This document shows, piece by piece, positions 52,796 to 61,301 of a DNA stretch of 64,000 nt. The notes below the pieces were generated by a model. That model saw only the letters and a list, made by a program, of their open reading frames with translations, was not told where the DNA came from and did not search any database. The DNA is from CAZHFW01 sp964531675. Lineage in GTDB: Bacteria > Planctomycetota > Phycisphaerae > Phycisphaerales > UBA1924. The stretch spans positions 1 to 64,000 of the forward strand of contig CAZHFW010000022.1 in assembly GCA_964531675.1 (NCBI GenBank). Reading direction: 5' to 3'. Position numbers and translations under genes: made by a program. The first letter of the stretch is position 1, and each line of letters opens with the position of its first letter.

Positions 52796-53449
52796 TCACG
52801 CGCGACGACGACGGGCCACCAGGCCCGCCGCAACCATCAGCGCCGCAGCGCCGGGGGTCGGGACGTAGGTCCCGGGGCTGCCCACGTCCGTCGCGGGCGA
52901 GACCGCGGCAAACGAGTTCTGGGCATCGCCCACCACCGACTTCACCCAGGTGGTGTCGATGTTGCCGAACAGCCCCGAGCCATCGACGCGGGGCGCCCAG
53001 GCGCTGAAGCCGTTGGTCCGCACCGTGCCCGCGAAGTTCTGATCGCCATAAGTCAGACGATCCACGAGATTGCTGGACGCGTCGTAGATGTTGATCTCGT
53101 CGTTGCGCCCGAGGTTGTTGGTGTTCCCGCCCAGGATCACGACGCTGGCCGACAGGTTCCAGCGGGCGCGGAACGCACTCTCGCTGGCCTCGGTCACGAT
53201 CACGCTCTGCCCCGGCGCGATCACGCCCAGCGCCGAGAGGCTGAAGCTCCCAGCGGTGCGCGAATCATCGTCGAAGCTCCAGCCCGTCAGGTCCACCGGC
53301 GTTGCGCCGAGATTGGTCAGCTCGACGAACTCGAAGTTGACCTGCGTCGAGCCGTTGAGGCCCTGGTACATGAACTCGGTGATCGCCACGCCCGCGAGCG
53401 CTTGCCCGGCAGCCAAGCCAACCACGCCGATGGTCAGAAACGTCTTCAT
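52796..53449 (-). CDS. Secreted lamin-tail-domain protein with short sorting tail
   Basis: A 217-residue protein with signal peptide (MKTFLTIGVVGLAAGQALA). A lamin-tail domain starts with VAITEFMYQGLNGSTQVNFEFVELTNLG and continues through VDLTGWSFDDDSR and VIAPGQSVIVTEAS. The C-terminal sorting tail reads VPTPGAAALMVAAGLVARRRRA. Lamin-tail domains are immunoglobulin-like and often accompany extracellular enzymes in planctomycetes. AGGAGGAG precedes the ATG. Confidence 0.87.
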   Translation of the reverse strand: MKTFLTIGVVGLAAGQALAGVAITEFMYQGLNGSTQVNFEFVELTNLGATPVDLTGWSFDDDSRTAGSFSLSALGVIAPGQSVIVTEASESAFRARWNLSASVVILGGNTNNLGRNDEINIYDASSNLVDRLTYGDQNFAGTVRTNGFSAWAPRVDGSGLFGNIDTTWVKSVVGDAQNSFAAVSPATDVGSPGTYVPTPGAAALMVAAGLVARRRRA

Positions 53450-53735
53450 CTTGTCTCTCCTCCTGTGAACGTCCGCAGCGCCACGCGCCACGACCGCGGA
53501 GGAAAGTAGAACCCGTGCAAAACTCCCGCGTCGCCAAGGCGCAAGAGTTCGATTCAACTTGCGCAAAGCCTCGCCCCGCCTCGCGAATTGTTCAGCCCGC
53601 GCGAGCGCCGTGTGAAATCCTCACCGAATCCTGACGTCTGAACCAAGTCTTGAAACAGCCCTCACCAAGCGCTCGCGCAGTCTTCACCACCCGCGTCTAT
53701 GTTCCCGCCCGAATCGCTCGCAAAGGGGACGACGC
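53450..53735. other. Divergent intergenic region with an imperfect palindrome
   Basis: About 286 bp between the lamin-tail gene and the pseudopilin gene. At 53539-53564 GCGCAAG is mirrored by CTTGCGC around AGTT...AACT, an imperfect inverted repeat that could be an operator for either gene. Three TCACC elements occur near 53618, 53661 and 53686. No promoter could be placed with confidence. Confidence 0.35.
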
Positions 53736-54716
53736 ATGAACCGCGCCCGCGCCTTCACACTCATCGAACTGCTGGTCGTCATCGCGGTCATCGCGGTGCT
53801 CATCAGCATCCTGCTCCCCAGTCTGGCCGGCGCTCGGGAGTCCGCCCGCACGCTCAAGTGCAAGTCCAACCAGCGCATGTTCGGCGTCGCCTTCCTCACG
53901 TACGCCAACGCCAACCAGGGCTTCTATTGCTCCGGGCCCTCCGACAACCGCAAGTTCCGCTCCTGGGGCGCCATCACCGAAGCGGGCTGGATGGCCGACC
54001 AGATCAACGGGTCCTACGCCAAGCCTGGCGACATGCTCTGCCCGAGCAACGTCGCCAAGCTCACGCAGAACATGATGCTCTCCCGCCTCAACGACAAGCC
54101 CGCCAAGACCGTCGCCAAGACCCTCTCCGACCGCGACGCCCTCCTCAAGACAGGCCTCAACTCCAACTACTGCATCTCCTGGTACCTCGGCTACACCGAG
54201 ATGAAGTCCCCCGACTCCTCCGTCGGTGACCGCCAGAACATCAACTCCGTCGTCGGCCCCCTCAACGACAAATACCTCTCCACCGTCCCGCCTTCCATCG
54301 TCCCGCTCATGGGCGACGCCCGCGTCTACGAAGAAGGCGGCGCCGAGATGGTCGACGGCGTCTCCACCCGCATCACCCGCTCGGTCTCCGACGGGCCCGA
54401 AGATGTCATGGACCAGTGGGGCCGTCAGGACTTCGACGACTTCGGCCCCGCCCACGGCAAGTCCACCAAGATCGCCTCCGCCATCTTCGGCCAGGGCAAC
54501 GACAAGCAGATCGACGCCATCGACGGAAACTTCCTCTTCGCCGACGGCCACGTCGCGCTCTTCAAGGACCTCAACCGCGACGGCGAGTTCGGTTGGCTCG
54601 CCACCGAGAACCGCGATCCGCTCGCGCCCTACCCCGACCTCGAAGGCAAAGTCTTCGGAGGAATCCTCTCCTCGGGCAAGTACTGGAATCCCCCCGCCTC
54701 CGAAGGCGGCAACTGA
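53736..54716 (+). CDS. Pseudopilin-like protein with type IV pilin N-terminal signal
   Basis: A 326-residue protein. The class III signal is MNRARA-FTLIELLVVIAVIAVLI, with cleavage expected between Ala6 and Phe7 (Ala instead of the usual Gly at -1) and Glu at +5. The rest is a large globular domain with FLFADGHVALFKD near residue 267, the motif common in planctomycete pilin-like families. Such proteins are expected to sit in the envelope after prepilin peptidase processing; whether they form fibres is unknown. GGGGACG precedes the ATG. The next gene follows after 54 bp on the same strand. Confidence 0.87.
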   Translation: MNRARAFTLIELLVVIAVIAVLISILLPSLAGARESARTLKCKSNQRMFGVAFLTYANANQGFYCSGPSDNRKFRSWGAITEAGWMADQINGSYAKPGDMLCPSNVAKLTQNMMLSRLNDKPAKTVAKTLSDRDALLKTGLNSNYCISWYLGYTEMKSPDSSVGDRQNINSVVGPLNDKYLSTVPPSIVPLMGDARVYEEGGAEMVDGVSTRITRSVSDGPEDVMDQWGRQDFDDFGPAHGKSTKIASAIFGQGNDKQIDAIDGNFLFADGHVALFKDLNRDGEFGWLATENRDPLAPYPDLEGKVFGGILSSGKYWNPPASEGGN

Positions 54717-54770
54717 TCCCCCAATCAAATCCGCCGCTCGTTCCCCTGTCCCTCGAACGGAGTTCAAGAG

Positions 54771-56192
54771 ATGAGAACCCTCCCCGCCCTCGCGCTGGCC
54801 CTCGTCGCCGGCGTCGCCAACGCCCAGGTCGTCATCAACGAAGTCATCACCAACCCGCCGGGCTCGGGCTCCGTCGACAACCGCTGGGAGTTCATCGAGC
54901 TCTACGGCACCCCGGGCATGAGCCTCAATGGCTACGCCATCGGCTTCGCCTCAGGCGGCATGGACAACGACGGCGACGGCATCCCCAGCCGCGACCCCCT
55001 CATCGGCGATCCGGGCGATGAGTTCCCCGAGATGGACGAGTGCTTCTCCCTCGATGGTCTCTCCATCGGCTCCAACGGATTCCTCGTCCTCTACAACGTC
55101 ACCAGCGGCGGCTCCTCCTCCATTCTCCCGCTGCTCCCCACCGCTACCTCGCGCAAGACCTTCATCGCGGCCCACATCCCCTCTTCCGATGTCGCCGGCC
55201 GCATCAAGAACGATGGCTCCATGACCCTCCTTCTGGTACACAACCGCCCCTACTACCAGTGGACCGGCGCCCAGTCGCTCTACGACGGCCAGCCCAACTA
55301 CTTCGCGGGCTCTCGGTACGCCTTCCGCAAGGACACCAACCCCGACGTTGACTTCAACTCCCGTCTCGATCGCGGCACCGAGATCCCGGTTCCCCCCACG
55401 CCCGACCCCGTTCAGGTCTGGCAGCCGCTGCAAGTCGTCGATGAGTTCGCCTGGTCCAATGAGGGCGGACACGAGTACACCACCTCCGAGCAGTACCAAA
55501 TCTCCGACACTCCGGGCTTCAATCCCGACGCCGTCTCGCGCGTGAACTACTTTGGCTCCAATCCCCGCCGCGGCCATCGCTTCAACGCCTCCAACGCGCT
55601 GGTCAACACCCGCATCGCCGACGAAGAGTTCATCTACGGCGAACTCAAGGATGACGGCGCAGGCACCGTTGACCCCTCCCTCACCTACATCACCTCCAAA
55701 GGCCCCACCGACGTGAAGGCCCCGCGCTACAACGGCTCATGCAACCCCGACGCCGGCGGCGGATGCTCGCCCGTCTCCGGAGGCAAGTACGCCTTCACCG
55801 ACATCAACACCACCGGCTTCCGCATCACGCCGGGCACCTTCAACGACGTCAACGCTGCCGCCAACGGCGGCATCAACATCACCCAGTTCCGCTTCAAGGC
55901 CGGTGACTTCAACTTCGACGGACTCGTCGACATCGAAGACCTCTACCTCATCAACCAGGCGGTCGGCGCGACGCTCAACGACACCACGCTCGTCACCGAC
56001 GACAACGGCACCGCCGATCCCCTCGACGACTTCACCTACACGGGCTGGAAGTGGCAGTCCCGCAAGTTCAACGGGATCGTCGCCATGATGAACATGAACA
56101 CCACCGACGGCCCGGGCGGCACCAACGCCAGCTCCGTCACCGCTGCCGACGTCCAGGCCGCCGAAGCCCTCGTTCAGGCCTCCTGGCAGTAA
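54771..56192 (+). CDS. Secreted lamin-tail protein with dockerin-like calcium motif
   Basis: A 473-residue protein with signal peptide (MRTLPALALALVAGVANA). A lamin-tail domain (VVINEVITNPPGSG...WEFIELYG) is followed by a long middle region. A dockerin type I/EF-hand-like motif follows near residue 380 (GDFNFDGLVDIEDLYLINQAVG). A Cys pair in CNPDAGGGC could form a disulfide. No PEP-CTERM-like tail is present, unlike the lamin-tail protein at 52796. GGAG lies about 10 nt before the ATG. It probably pairs functionally with the upstream pseudopilin-like gene. Confidence 0.83.
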   Translation: MRTLPALALALVAGVANAQVVINEVITNPPGSGSVDNRWEFIELYGTPGMSLNGYAIGFASGGMDNDGDGIPSRDPLIGDPGDEFPEMDECFSLDGLSIGSNGFLVLYNVTSGGSSSILPLLPTATSRKTFIAAHIPSSDVAGRIKNDGSMTLLLVHNRPYYQWTGAQSLYDGQPNYFAGSRYAFRKDTNPDVDFNSRLDRGTEIPVPPTPDPVQVWQPLQVVDEFAWSNEGGHEYTTSEQYQISDTPGFNPDAVSRVNYFGSNPRRGHRFNASNALVNTRIADEEFIYGELKDDGAGTVDPSLTYITSKGPTDVKAPRYNGSCNPDAGGGCSPVSGGKYAFTDINTTGFRITPGTFNDVNAAANGGINITQFRFKAGDFNFDGLVDIEDLYLINQAVGATLNDTTLVTDDNGTADPLDDFTYTGWKWQSRKFNGIVAMMNMNTTDGPGGTNASSVTAADVQAAEALVQASWQ

Positions 56193-56235
56193 CCGCGCCG
56201 ACCGACCTCTCTCCGCCAGAGGAGTGCCCCTTGCA

Positions 56236-56267
56236 AGGCCGGCCCCGATCTTCGGGCCGGCCTTTCT
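56236..56267 (+). terminator. Intrinsic terminator of the pseudopilin / lamin-tail operon
   Basis: Stem AGGCCGGCCC / GGGCCGGCCT (8-nt loop) followed by TTCTT on the plus strand, 43 bp after the stop. Confidence 0.8.
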
Positions 56268-56315
56268 TCTGCGCCAGCAGCCGCGACGCACGCACGCCTT
56301 GCTCCGAATCACAGC

Positions 56316-56349
56316 CAAAAACAAACACGGGGCGGAACACCGCCCCGTG
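56316..56349 (-). terminator. Intrinsic terminator of rpmA
   Basis: Stem CACGGGGCGG / CCGCCCCGTG with a 4-nt loop (56326-56349), followed on the minus strand by TTTGTTTTTGG, 63 bp after the rpmA stop. Confidence 0.85.
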
Positions 56350-56411
56350 CCTGAGAAATCTGTGTTGTCGGCCCGGCTTGCGCCCCGGCCCGGATTGCGC
56401 CTGGTCCTGAC

Positions 56412-56699
56412 TCAGGCCTGCTTGGCCGAGCTCAGCCACGACGGACGCGGGGCCTTCGGGTCCGAAGGCTCAACGTGCACCTTGCGGCCGCGGAAGATCA
56501 CCGTGCCTTCGGCCACGGAGTACAGCGTGTTGTCGCTGCCTTCGCGAACGTTGAAGCCCGCCATGAACGGCGTGCCCACCTGGCGAACGATGATCGAGCC
56601 GGCCTTGGCAATCTCGCCGCCGTAGAGCTTGATCCCGCGGTACTGCGGATTGGAGTCGCGACCGTTCTTGGTCGAGCCCTGTCCCTTTTTATGTGCCAT
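56412..56699 (-). CDS. rpmA: 50S ribosomal protein bL27
   Basis: A 95-residue protein beginning MAHKKGQGSTKNGRDSN, the conserved bL27 N-terminus that reaches the peptidyl-transferase centre; no Firmicutes-type cleaved leader is present. VRQVGTPFMAGFNVREGSDNTLYSVAEG completes the family. GAGGAAC precedes the ATG. The usual partner rplU is not next to it; the upstream neighbour is an unrelated secreted protein gene. Confidence 0.97.
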   Translation of the reverse strand: MAHKKGQGSTKNGRDSNPQYRGIKLYGGEIAKAGSIIVRQVGTPFMAGFNVREGSDNTLYSVAEGTVIFRGRKVHVEPSDPKAPRPSWLSSAKQA

Positions 56700-56879
56700 G
56701 ACCAGTTCCTCGCGTTGCTCAACCGGCGTGTCGGCCGGAATAGACCTGACAAAACCCGATCACCAATCCGACGCCCTTGCGGGTCGCCGCACAGGCCGGG
56801 AGGGAAGGTTAGGCGCTCCACCCGGAGCATTCCAACTCCCTCCAAACCGTCGATTTTCGCCCTTCGCCAACGCCTCAAA

Positions 56880-57563
56880 TCAGCGCAGAATCCAGCGCTG
56901 CTCCAGGAGCGGGTAAGGCGTGTTGCCACGCTTGTCGAAGTCCCCCGCGACCTTGTACTTGAGCATGAGCGTCTTGCGCAGCAGGCTCTTGAGTTCCTTG
57001 CCGGTCTTGGCGTCGATGGTGCTCACGGCGCGGGTCTCGCCTGAGAACCCCGCGGCGAAGATCGTCAGGTCCTCGGTGCGCAGCTGATCGGCGGGCCAGA
57101 TCACCACGCCGCGCTTGCTGTTCTCCTTGCCCTGGAGAATCGGCCCGATGATCCCGATCTGATCCTCGATCAGGGGCTCATCCAGCGTCGCCAGCACGTG
57201 CTTGGTCACTTCCGCGGGAATATCGCGGCCCGAGCGGATCACGCGACCATCGTCGGTCATCAGGTCGAACGCGGGCGCAAAGAGCTGGTCCGCGCTCGAG
57301 TTGTTGACCACGCGATACGTCAGGTAGAAGTACGCCTTGGCGCCCGCGTCCTTGGTCTCGAACGTCGTGATCCGCAGCTCGCCGACCTCGCAGTCCAGCT
57401 GCCAGCGCTTCGGAACCGCGTCAGGTTCGGGAGGAACCGCGATCGCGACGCTCGCCAGAGCGCCCACCGCAACACCCGCGGCCACGCCGGAGGAAAGCCC
57501 TCCCGCGCCCAGCGCCGCCATCCCGAACAGACCCGTGAGCACGCGTGCCGTGCGATTCGTCAT
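56880..57563 (-). CDS. Uncharacterised exported protein
   Basis: A 227-residue protein with an Ala/Gly-rich N-terminal hydrophobic region (about residues 8-42) that acts as signal or anchor. The mature part has an Ig-like beta pattern: VGELRITTFETKDAGAKAYFYLTYRVVNNSSADQLFAPAFDLMTDDG, then a region ending in KYKVAGDFDKRGNTPYPLLEQRWILR. GGAGTGG precedes the ATG. The family is not recognised; similar proteins are common in planctomycetes. Transcribed towards rpmA, 180 bp away. Confidence 0.7.
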   Translation of the reverse strand: MTNRTARVLTGLFGMAALGAGGLSSGVAAGVAVGALASVAIAVPPEPDAVPKRWQLDCEVGELRITTFETKDAGAKAYFYLTYRVVNNSSADQLFAPAFDLMTDDGRVIRSGRDIPAEVTKHVLATLDEPLIEDQIGIIGPILQGKENSKRGVVIWPADQLRTEDLTIFAAGFSGETRAVSTIDAKTGKELKSLLRKTLMLKYKVAGDFDKRGNTPYPLLEQRWILR

Positions 57564-57709
57564 GGACCACTCCGATCAACCCGCCCCAAACCGGCCAGCT
57601 TCGCCGACCTCGGTGTGAGGGGCGTTAGTTTACGGACAACACGCCCGCGAGCAAACCGACCCGCCTTTGCGCACACCCGACACCCCCCAGCACCCGTAAA
57701 CTCCCCCCG

Positions 57710-58741
57710 GTGACCCAGACGGCTCCCAACTCCTCCTCCCCTGTCGCCGCCCGCCGCCTCGGGTCGGACCTGACCCTGGCCGCGGCCATGCGTCTGGTCT
57801 CCCAGCAGCTCCCCAACCGGGAAATCGCGGCCCGCCGTTTCATCGCCTCGGCCCCGAACCACGGCATCGACCTCTCCCTGCTCTTTGGCGTCCTGGCCCC
57901 CGGTGTGCCCGGTGCTCCCATGTCCCTCCGCCAGGTCGCGCTGCTCGTCCCGGGCCATGGCCGGACGGGGATGTTCTTCCTCTCCGAGCCCGCAGCCGGG
58001 GGACCAACCGAACACGCCGACCCCGCGATCGCGCAGCAGGCCCGCCAGGACCGCGTGGCGTGCATCAACGCTGCCCTCGAACACCTGCGCACGTTCCTCA
58101 GCCAGCGCGTCCGCCTGGCCCAGGCACTCCCCGGGCCCGACGACGCGTGGGCCATCGGTGCATATCGAGACGCGGGATTCACACACGCCGGCGACCTGGC
58201 CTATCTCCGCGCCCAGCTCCACTCGGTCCCCTCCGAAGCCCTCACCTGGCCGGAGGGGATCCGCATCGTGCAAGCCTCGCAGATCGCCTCGGGCAGCTCA
58301 CCCGCCTCCCAACGGGCCGAACTGGACGCGATGCTGGCCCAGGCGCTGGAGCGTTCGTACGCGCAAACCCTCGACTGCCCCGAGCTTTGCGGCTTGCGCG
58401 ACACCGCCGACATCATCGCCTCGCACCGCGCCACCGGTCAGTACGACCCCAGGCTCTGGTTCCTCGTCATGGACCAGGGCTCGCCCGAGGGATGCATGCT
58501 CCTCTCGCGCTGCCCCGATCAGCGTTCGGTCGAGCTGGTCTACCTGGGCCTGAGCCCCAAAGTGCGAGGCAAGGGACTCGGCAAACTCTTGATGCGTCTG
58601 GCGATGCAGCGCCTCTCGGGTCTGCCTGAGACGGAACTGGCCTGCGCGGTCGACAAGCGCAATGCGCCCGCGCTGGCGCTCTACAAGTCCTTCGGGCTCA
58701 ACGCCTTCTCCGATCGCGTCGCGCTGGTGCGCAAGCCCTGA
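57710..58741 (+). CDS. GNAT-family N-acetyltransferase
   Basis: A 343-residue protein with an N-terminal GNAT-like half lacking a clear acetyl-CoA motif and a C-terminal GNAT domain with motif A LVYLGLSPKVRGKGLGKLLMRLAM (about residues 280-303) and NAPALALYKSFGL (motif B). This two-domain layout resembles MshD-type enzymes, though no mycothiol genes are seen. The start is GTG 57710; TAAACT lies 7 nt upstream and no Shine-Dalgarno is present. The substrate is unknown. Confidence 0.8.
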   Translation: MTQTAPNSSSPVAARRLGSDLTLAAAMRLVSQQLPNREIAARRFIASAPNHGIDLSLLFGVLAPGVPGAPMSLRQVALLVPGHGRTGMFFLSEPAAGGPTEHADPAIAQQARQDRVACINAALEHLRTFLSQRVRLAQALPGPDDAWAIGAYRDAGFTHAGDLAYLRAQLHSVPSEALTWPEGIRIVQASQIASGSSPASQRAELDAMLAQALERSYAQTLDCPELCGLRDTADIIASHRATGQYDPRLWFLVMDQGSPEGCMLLSRCPDQRSVELVYLGLSPKVRGKGLGKLLMRLAMQRLSGLPETELACAVDKRNAPALALYKSFGLNAFSDRVALVRKP

Positions 58742-59195
58742 GCCCGATCGCGCCGGTCGGCGCGCTGGCGAGCGGATCGGCAACTCAAAAATGCCCGCGC
58801 TGATCTTTCCACGACGCAAGAAGTGACAGACTCGTCCTTTGCGCGCGGTTGGTGTCGGATGCGTGGAGTTTTGCACACCGAATCCGCACCGCGCGACGCC
58901 CGCGTGGACAAGATTTTTTCCGGCGCGTTTTGGCTTGGATTTCAGTGCTTTCCAGCGCGCACGCCCGAGATCGAAATCGTTCCCGCGTTGCTCGATCCGA
59001 GTCGGTGCACTACGTTCATGTTCGGTCAAGGACTCGACCACGCGGCTCTCGCGTCAGGGGCTTTGAAGGCTCCAAAAGTCCACCATCCACCCGTTCCGGG
59101 CTGTCCCCGCGCGACGCACTCCTGCGTCACGCCCGCTCCCGGTGCGCGCTGGCTCGGCGGATTGACGCGCTCCGCGCGGGGAAAGGACTCGCTTC
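58742..59195. other. Upstream region of dnaA with one DnaA-box-like site
   Basis: About 450 bp without a gene. TTTTGCACA at 58869-58877 fits the DnaA-box consensus TT-[AT]-T-N-CACA. Two weaker matches exist (near 58806 and, on the minus strand, near 58905). A short AT-rich run lies at 58910-58935. This could allow autoregulation by DnaA; it is too sparse to call an origin. Confidence 0.35.
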
Positions 59196-61103
59196 ATGTC
59201 GGATGCTGACACGCTCGTGGGGTTTGATTCTTCCGCAGCGGGCAGGTTCGACCATCGAGGCTTCGCGTCGGCGACCGGTCCGGGCAAGATGCCCGGCACG
59301 CAAGGTCGCGAAGGGGCGGCTGACGTGAACAGGCGGAACGTGGCGGTCGAGAATGACAGGCTGGACAGGCCGGGGACTCGCGGCAGGAACGCCGCCGATC
59401 CCGCTCCGATCACGGTGGATCACGCATCGCAGGACTCGCGCGCTCCGTACGAGTTCTCTCCCGCCACGCTCCGCGCTCCCAACACCGAGTTCCGCGCTCC
59501 CAGCCCAGAGCTGCGCGCTCCTGGCTCCGAGCTCCGCGCTCCCGAGGCCCGCACCCCGGGCCGCGAGACCGACGCGCCGCGCCCCTCCAACGAACGCATC
59601 TCGCGCCTCGTGACCCGCCTGGCCGACGCCATCGGCCCGGGTTCCTACGAGCGCTACTTCGCGCGTCAGGCCAAGATCGAACTCCGCGAGGACGCCCTCG
59701 AGCTCACGGTGCAGAGCGAGTTCGTCGCCGGATTGCTCGACCGCCGCTTCGGGCAGCAGATTCGCGAGGCCCTGCGCCACGCGCCCTCGGGCGACACGCT
59801 CCCGATCCGCTTTCGCGTTGACCGCGACGCCTTCTCCGACGGCGCCCCGCGTCAGGCCGAGGCGGACCAGTCGCCCCGCACCCTGCCGGCGCCCCGCGCT
59901 CCCGAACTCCGCACGCGCCGCACCGGCCCCGCGGCTGCAGCTCGCAACACCAGCCAGCTGCGCCACTCGCTCGACGACTTCGTCGTGGGCGCGTGCAATC
60001 GCCTCGCGTACGCCGCGGCGGTCCGCGTCGCGGAAGAGAAGGGCTCGCGTTCCTTCTCCTCCCTCTTCATCCATGGCACCTGCGGCCTCGGAAAGACGCA
60101 TCTCCTTCAGGGCCTTGCCCGCCGCTTCGCGCAGCTCAACCCCGGCGCGGTCATCCGCTACACCACCGCGGAAGCGTTCACCAACGAGTTCATCACCTCG
60201 ATGAAGTCGGGAACCGTCGACGCCTTCCGCAAGTCGCTGCGCCGCGTCGATCTGCTCTGCCTCGACGATGTCCACTTCCTGGCCAACAAGGAAGCGACCC
60301 AGGCCGAGCTGCTGCACTCTTTCGACGCCCTCGACCTCGACGGCGCCCGCCTCGTGCTTGCGTCCGATGAGCATCCGCGCGAGATCCGCAAGCTCTCCGA
60401 ACAGCTCACCAGCCGCTTCCTCGCCGGCGCGGTCGTGAAGCTCGAGCCTCCCGATCCCGAGACGCGCGTGAAGCTCGTGCGCCACATCGGCGCCCGCAAG
60501 GGTCTGCACCTTGACGAGCCCGCGGTCCGCCTCATCGCCGAACGCTCGGGCCGCTCGGTCGGTTCCCTGGGCGGATTCTGCGGCTCGGTCCGCGAGATCG
60601 AAGGCCTGGTCACTCAGGTCGAAGCGGTGCACCGCCTGCTCCCCGAGTACGCCTCCACCGACGGCATGATCGGCCTGGTCCTGGTCCGCAAGGCGCTGGG
60701 ACTCTCCGACAACTCCCCCGCTGCTTCCGAAAACGTGGGCGTGCCCCGCGTGCGTCGCCCGATCCACGCCGAGCAGGTGCTCAACGAGGTGTGCAAGGCG
60801 CTGCGCGTCGATGTGTCGGAACTCATGGGCCGCGGTCGTCACCCGCGCGTGGTCCTGGCGCGGTCGATCACCGCCCACCTGAGCCGCCGGCTCACGACCA
60901 TGAGCTATCCGGAGATCGCCCGCGCCATGAACCGGCCGAACCACTCGACGGTCATCACCGCCTGCAAGCGTCTGGCGGGGGCCATGGAGCGCCAGGAACG
61001 CCCCAGCCCGACCCTCGAACTCGGCGCCGAACTGGCGGGCCTGACGCTCTCCGAACTCTGCGACAACCTCTCCGCCCGGGTCCAGCGGGCGGTCGCCGGC
61101 TGA
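59196..61103 (+). CDS. dnaA: Chromosomal replication initiator DnaA with long N-terminal extension
   Basis: A 635-residue protein. Residues 1-130 are a low-complexity extension containing four heptads of the form [LF]RAPxxE (92-119). Domain I follows (about 131-200), then a variable linker, the AAA+ domain with Walker A GTCGLGKTH and Walker B LLCLDDVHFL, and domain IV with the DnaA signature MSYPEIARAMNRPNHSTVITACKR. It opens the origin. The usual neighbours dnaN, recF and gyrB are absent. GGAAAGGA lies about 8 nt before the ATG; a shorter start at Met32 is possible but would still leave most of the extension. Confidence 0.93.
   Translation: MSDADTLVGFDSSAAGRFDHRGFASATGPGKMPGTQGREGAADVNRRNVAVENDRLDRPGTRGRNAADPAPITVDHASQDSRAPYEFSPATLRAPNTEFRAPSPELRAPGSELRAPEARTPGRETDAPRPSNERISRLVTRLADAIGPGSYERYFARQAKIELREDALELTVQSEFVAGLLDRRFGQQIREALRHAPSGDTLPIRFRVDRDAFSDGAPRQAEADQSPRTLPAPRAPELRTRRTGPAAAARNTSQLRHSLDDFVVGACNRLAYAAAVRVAEEKGSRSFSSLFIHGTCGLGKTHLLQGLARRFAQLNPGAVIRYTTAEAFTNEFITSMKSGTVDAFRKSLRRVDLLCLDDVHFLANKEATQAELLHSFDALDLDGARLVLASDEHPREIRKLSEQLTSRFLAGAVVKLEPPDPETRVKLVRHIGARKGLHLDEPAVRLIAERSGRSVGSLGGFCGSVREIEGLVTQVEAVHRLLPEYASTDGMIGLVLVRKALGLSDNSPAASENVGVPRVRRPIHAEQVLNEVCKALRVDVSELMGRGRHPRVVLARSITAHLSRRLTTMSYPEIARAMNRPNHSTVITACKRLAGAMERQERPSPTLELGAELAGLTLSELCDNLSARVQRAVAG
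59469..59552 (+). repeat. Four tandem 21-bp repeats inside dnaA
   Basis: Four in-frame 21-bp units encode LRAPNTE, FRAPSPE, LRAPGSE and LRAPEAR. Each unit begins with a CCGCGCTCC-like core. Copies differ at synonymous and non-synonymous sites, so the array is not a very recent expansion. Confidence 0.8.
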
Positions 61104-61301
61104 GCACCATGCGCTGGCCGAAGCCTGACCTGAGGCCCGCCGAAGGTCAGGGTCACCGACAGCGCACGCCGACCGACGTTGTTCAAACGTTCAGCGTCGC
61201 CAACGCCCGATCGCAGACCTGAGGTGCACTCCGGGGGGGCCCTGGCGGGGCCGGAGGCGGTCCTTTTGGACTCCCCACCCCCAACGTCCGATCATTAGCC
61301 C

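Noticed and set aside
58742..59195. Replication origin next to dnaA
   Set aside because: Only one good DnaA-box-like site and a very short AT-rich run are present, with no cluster of boxes or neighbouring dnaN/gyrB genes.
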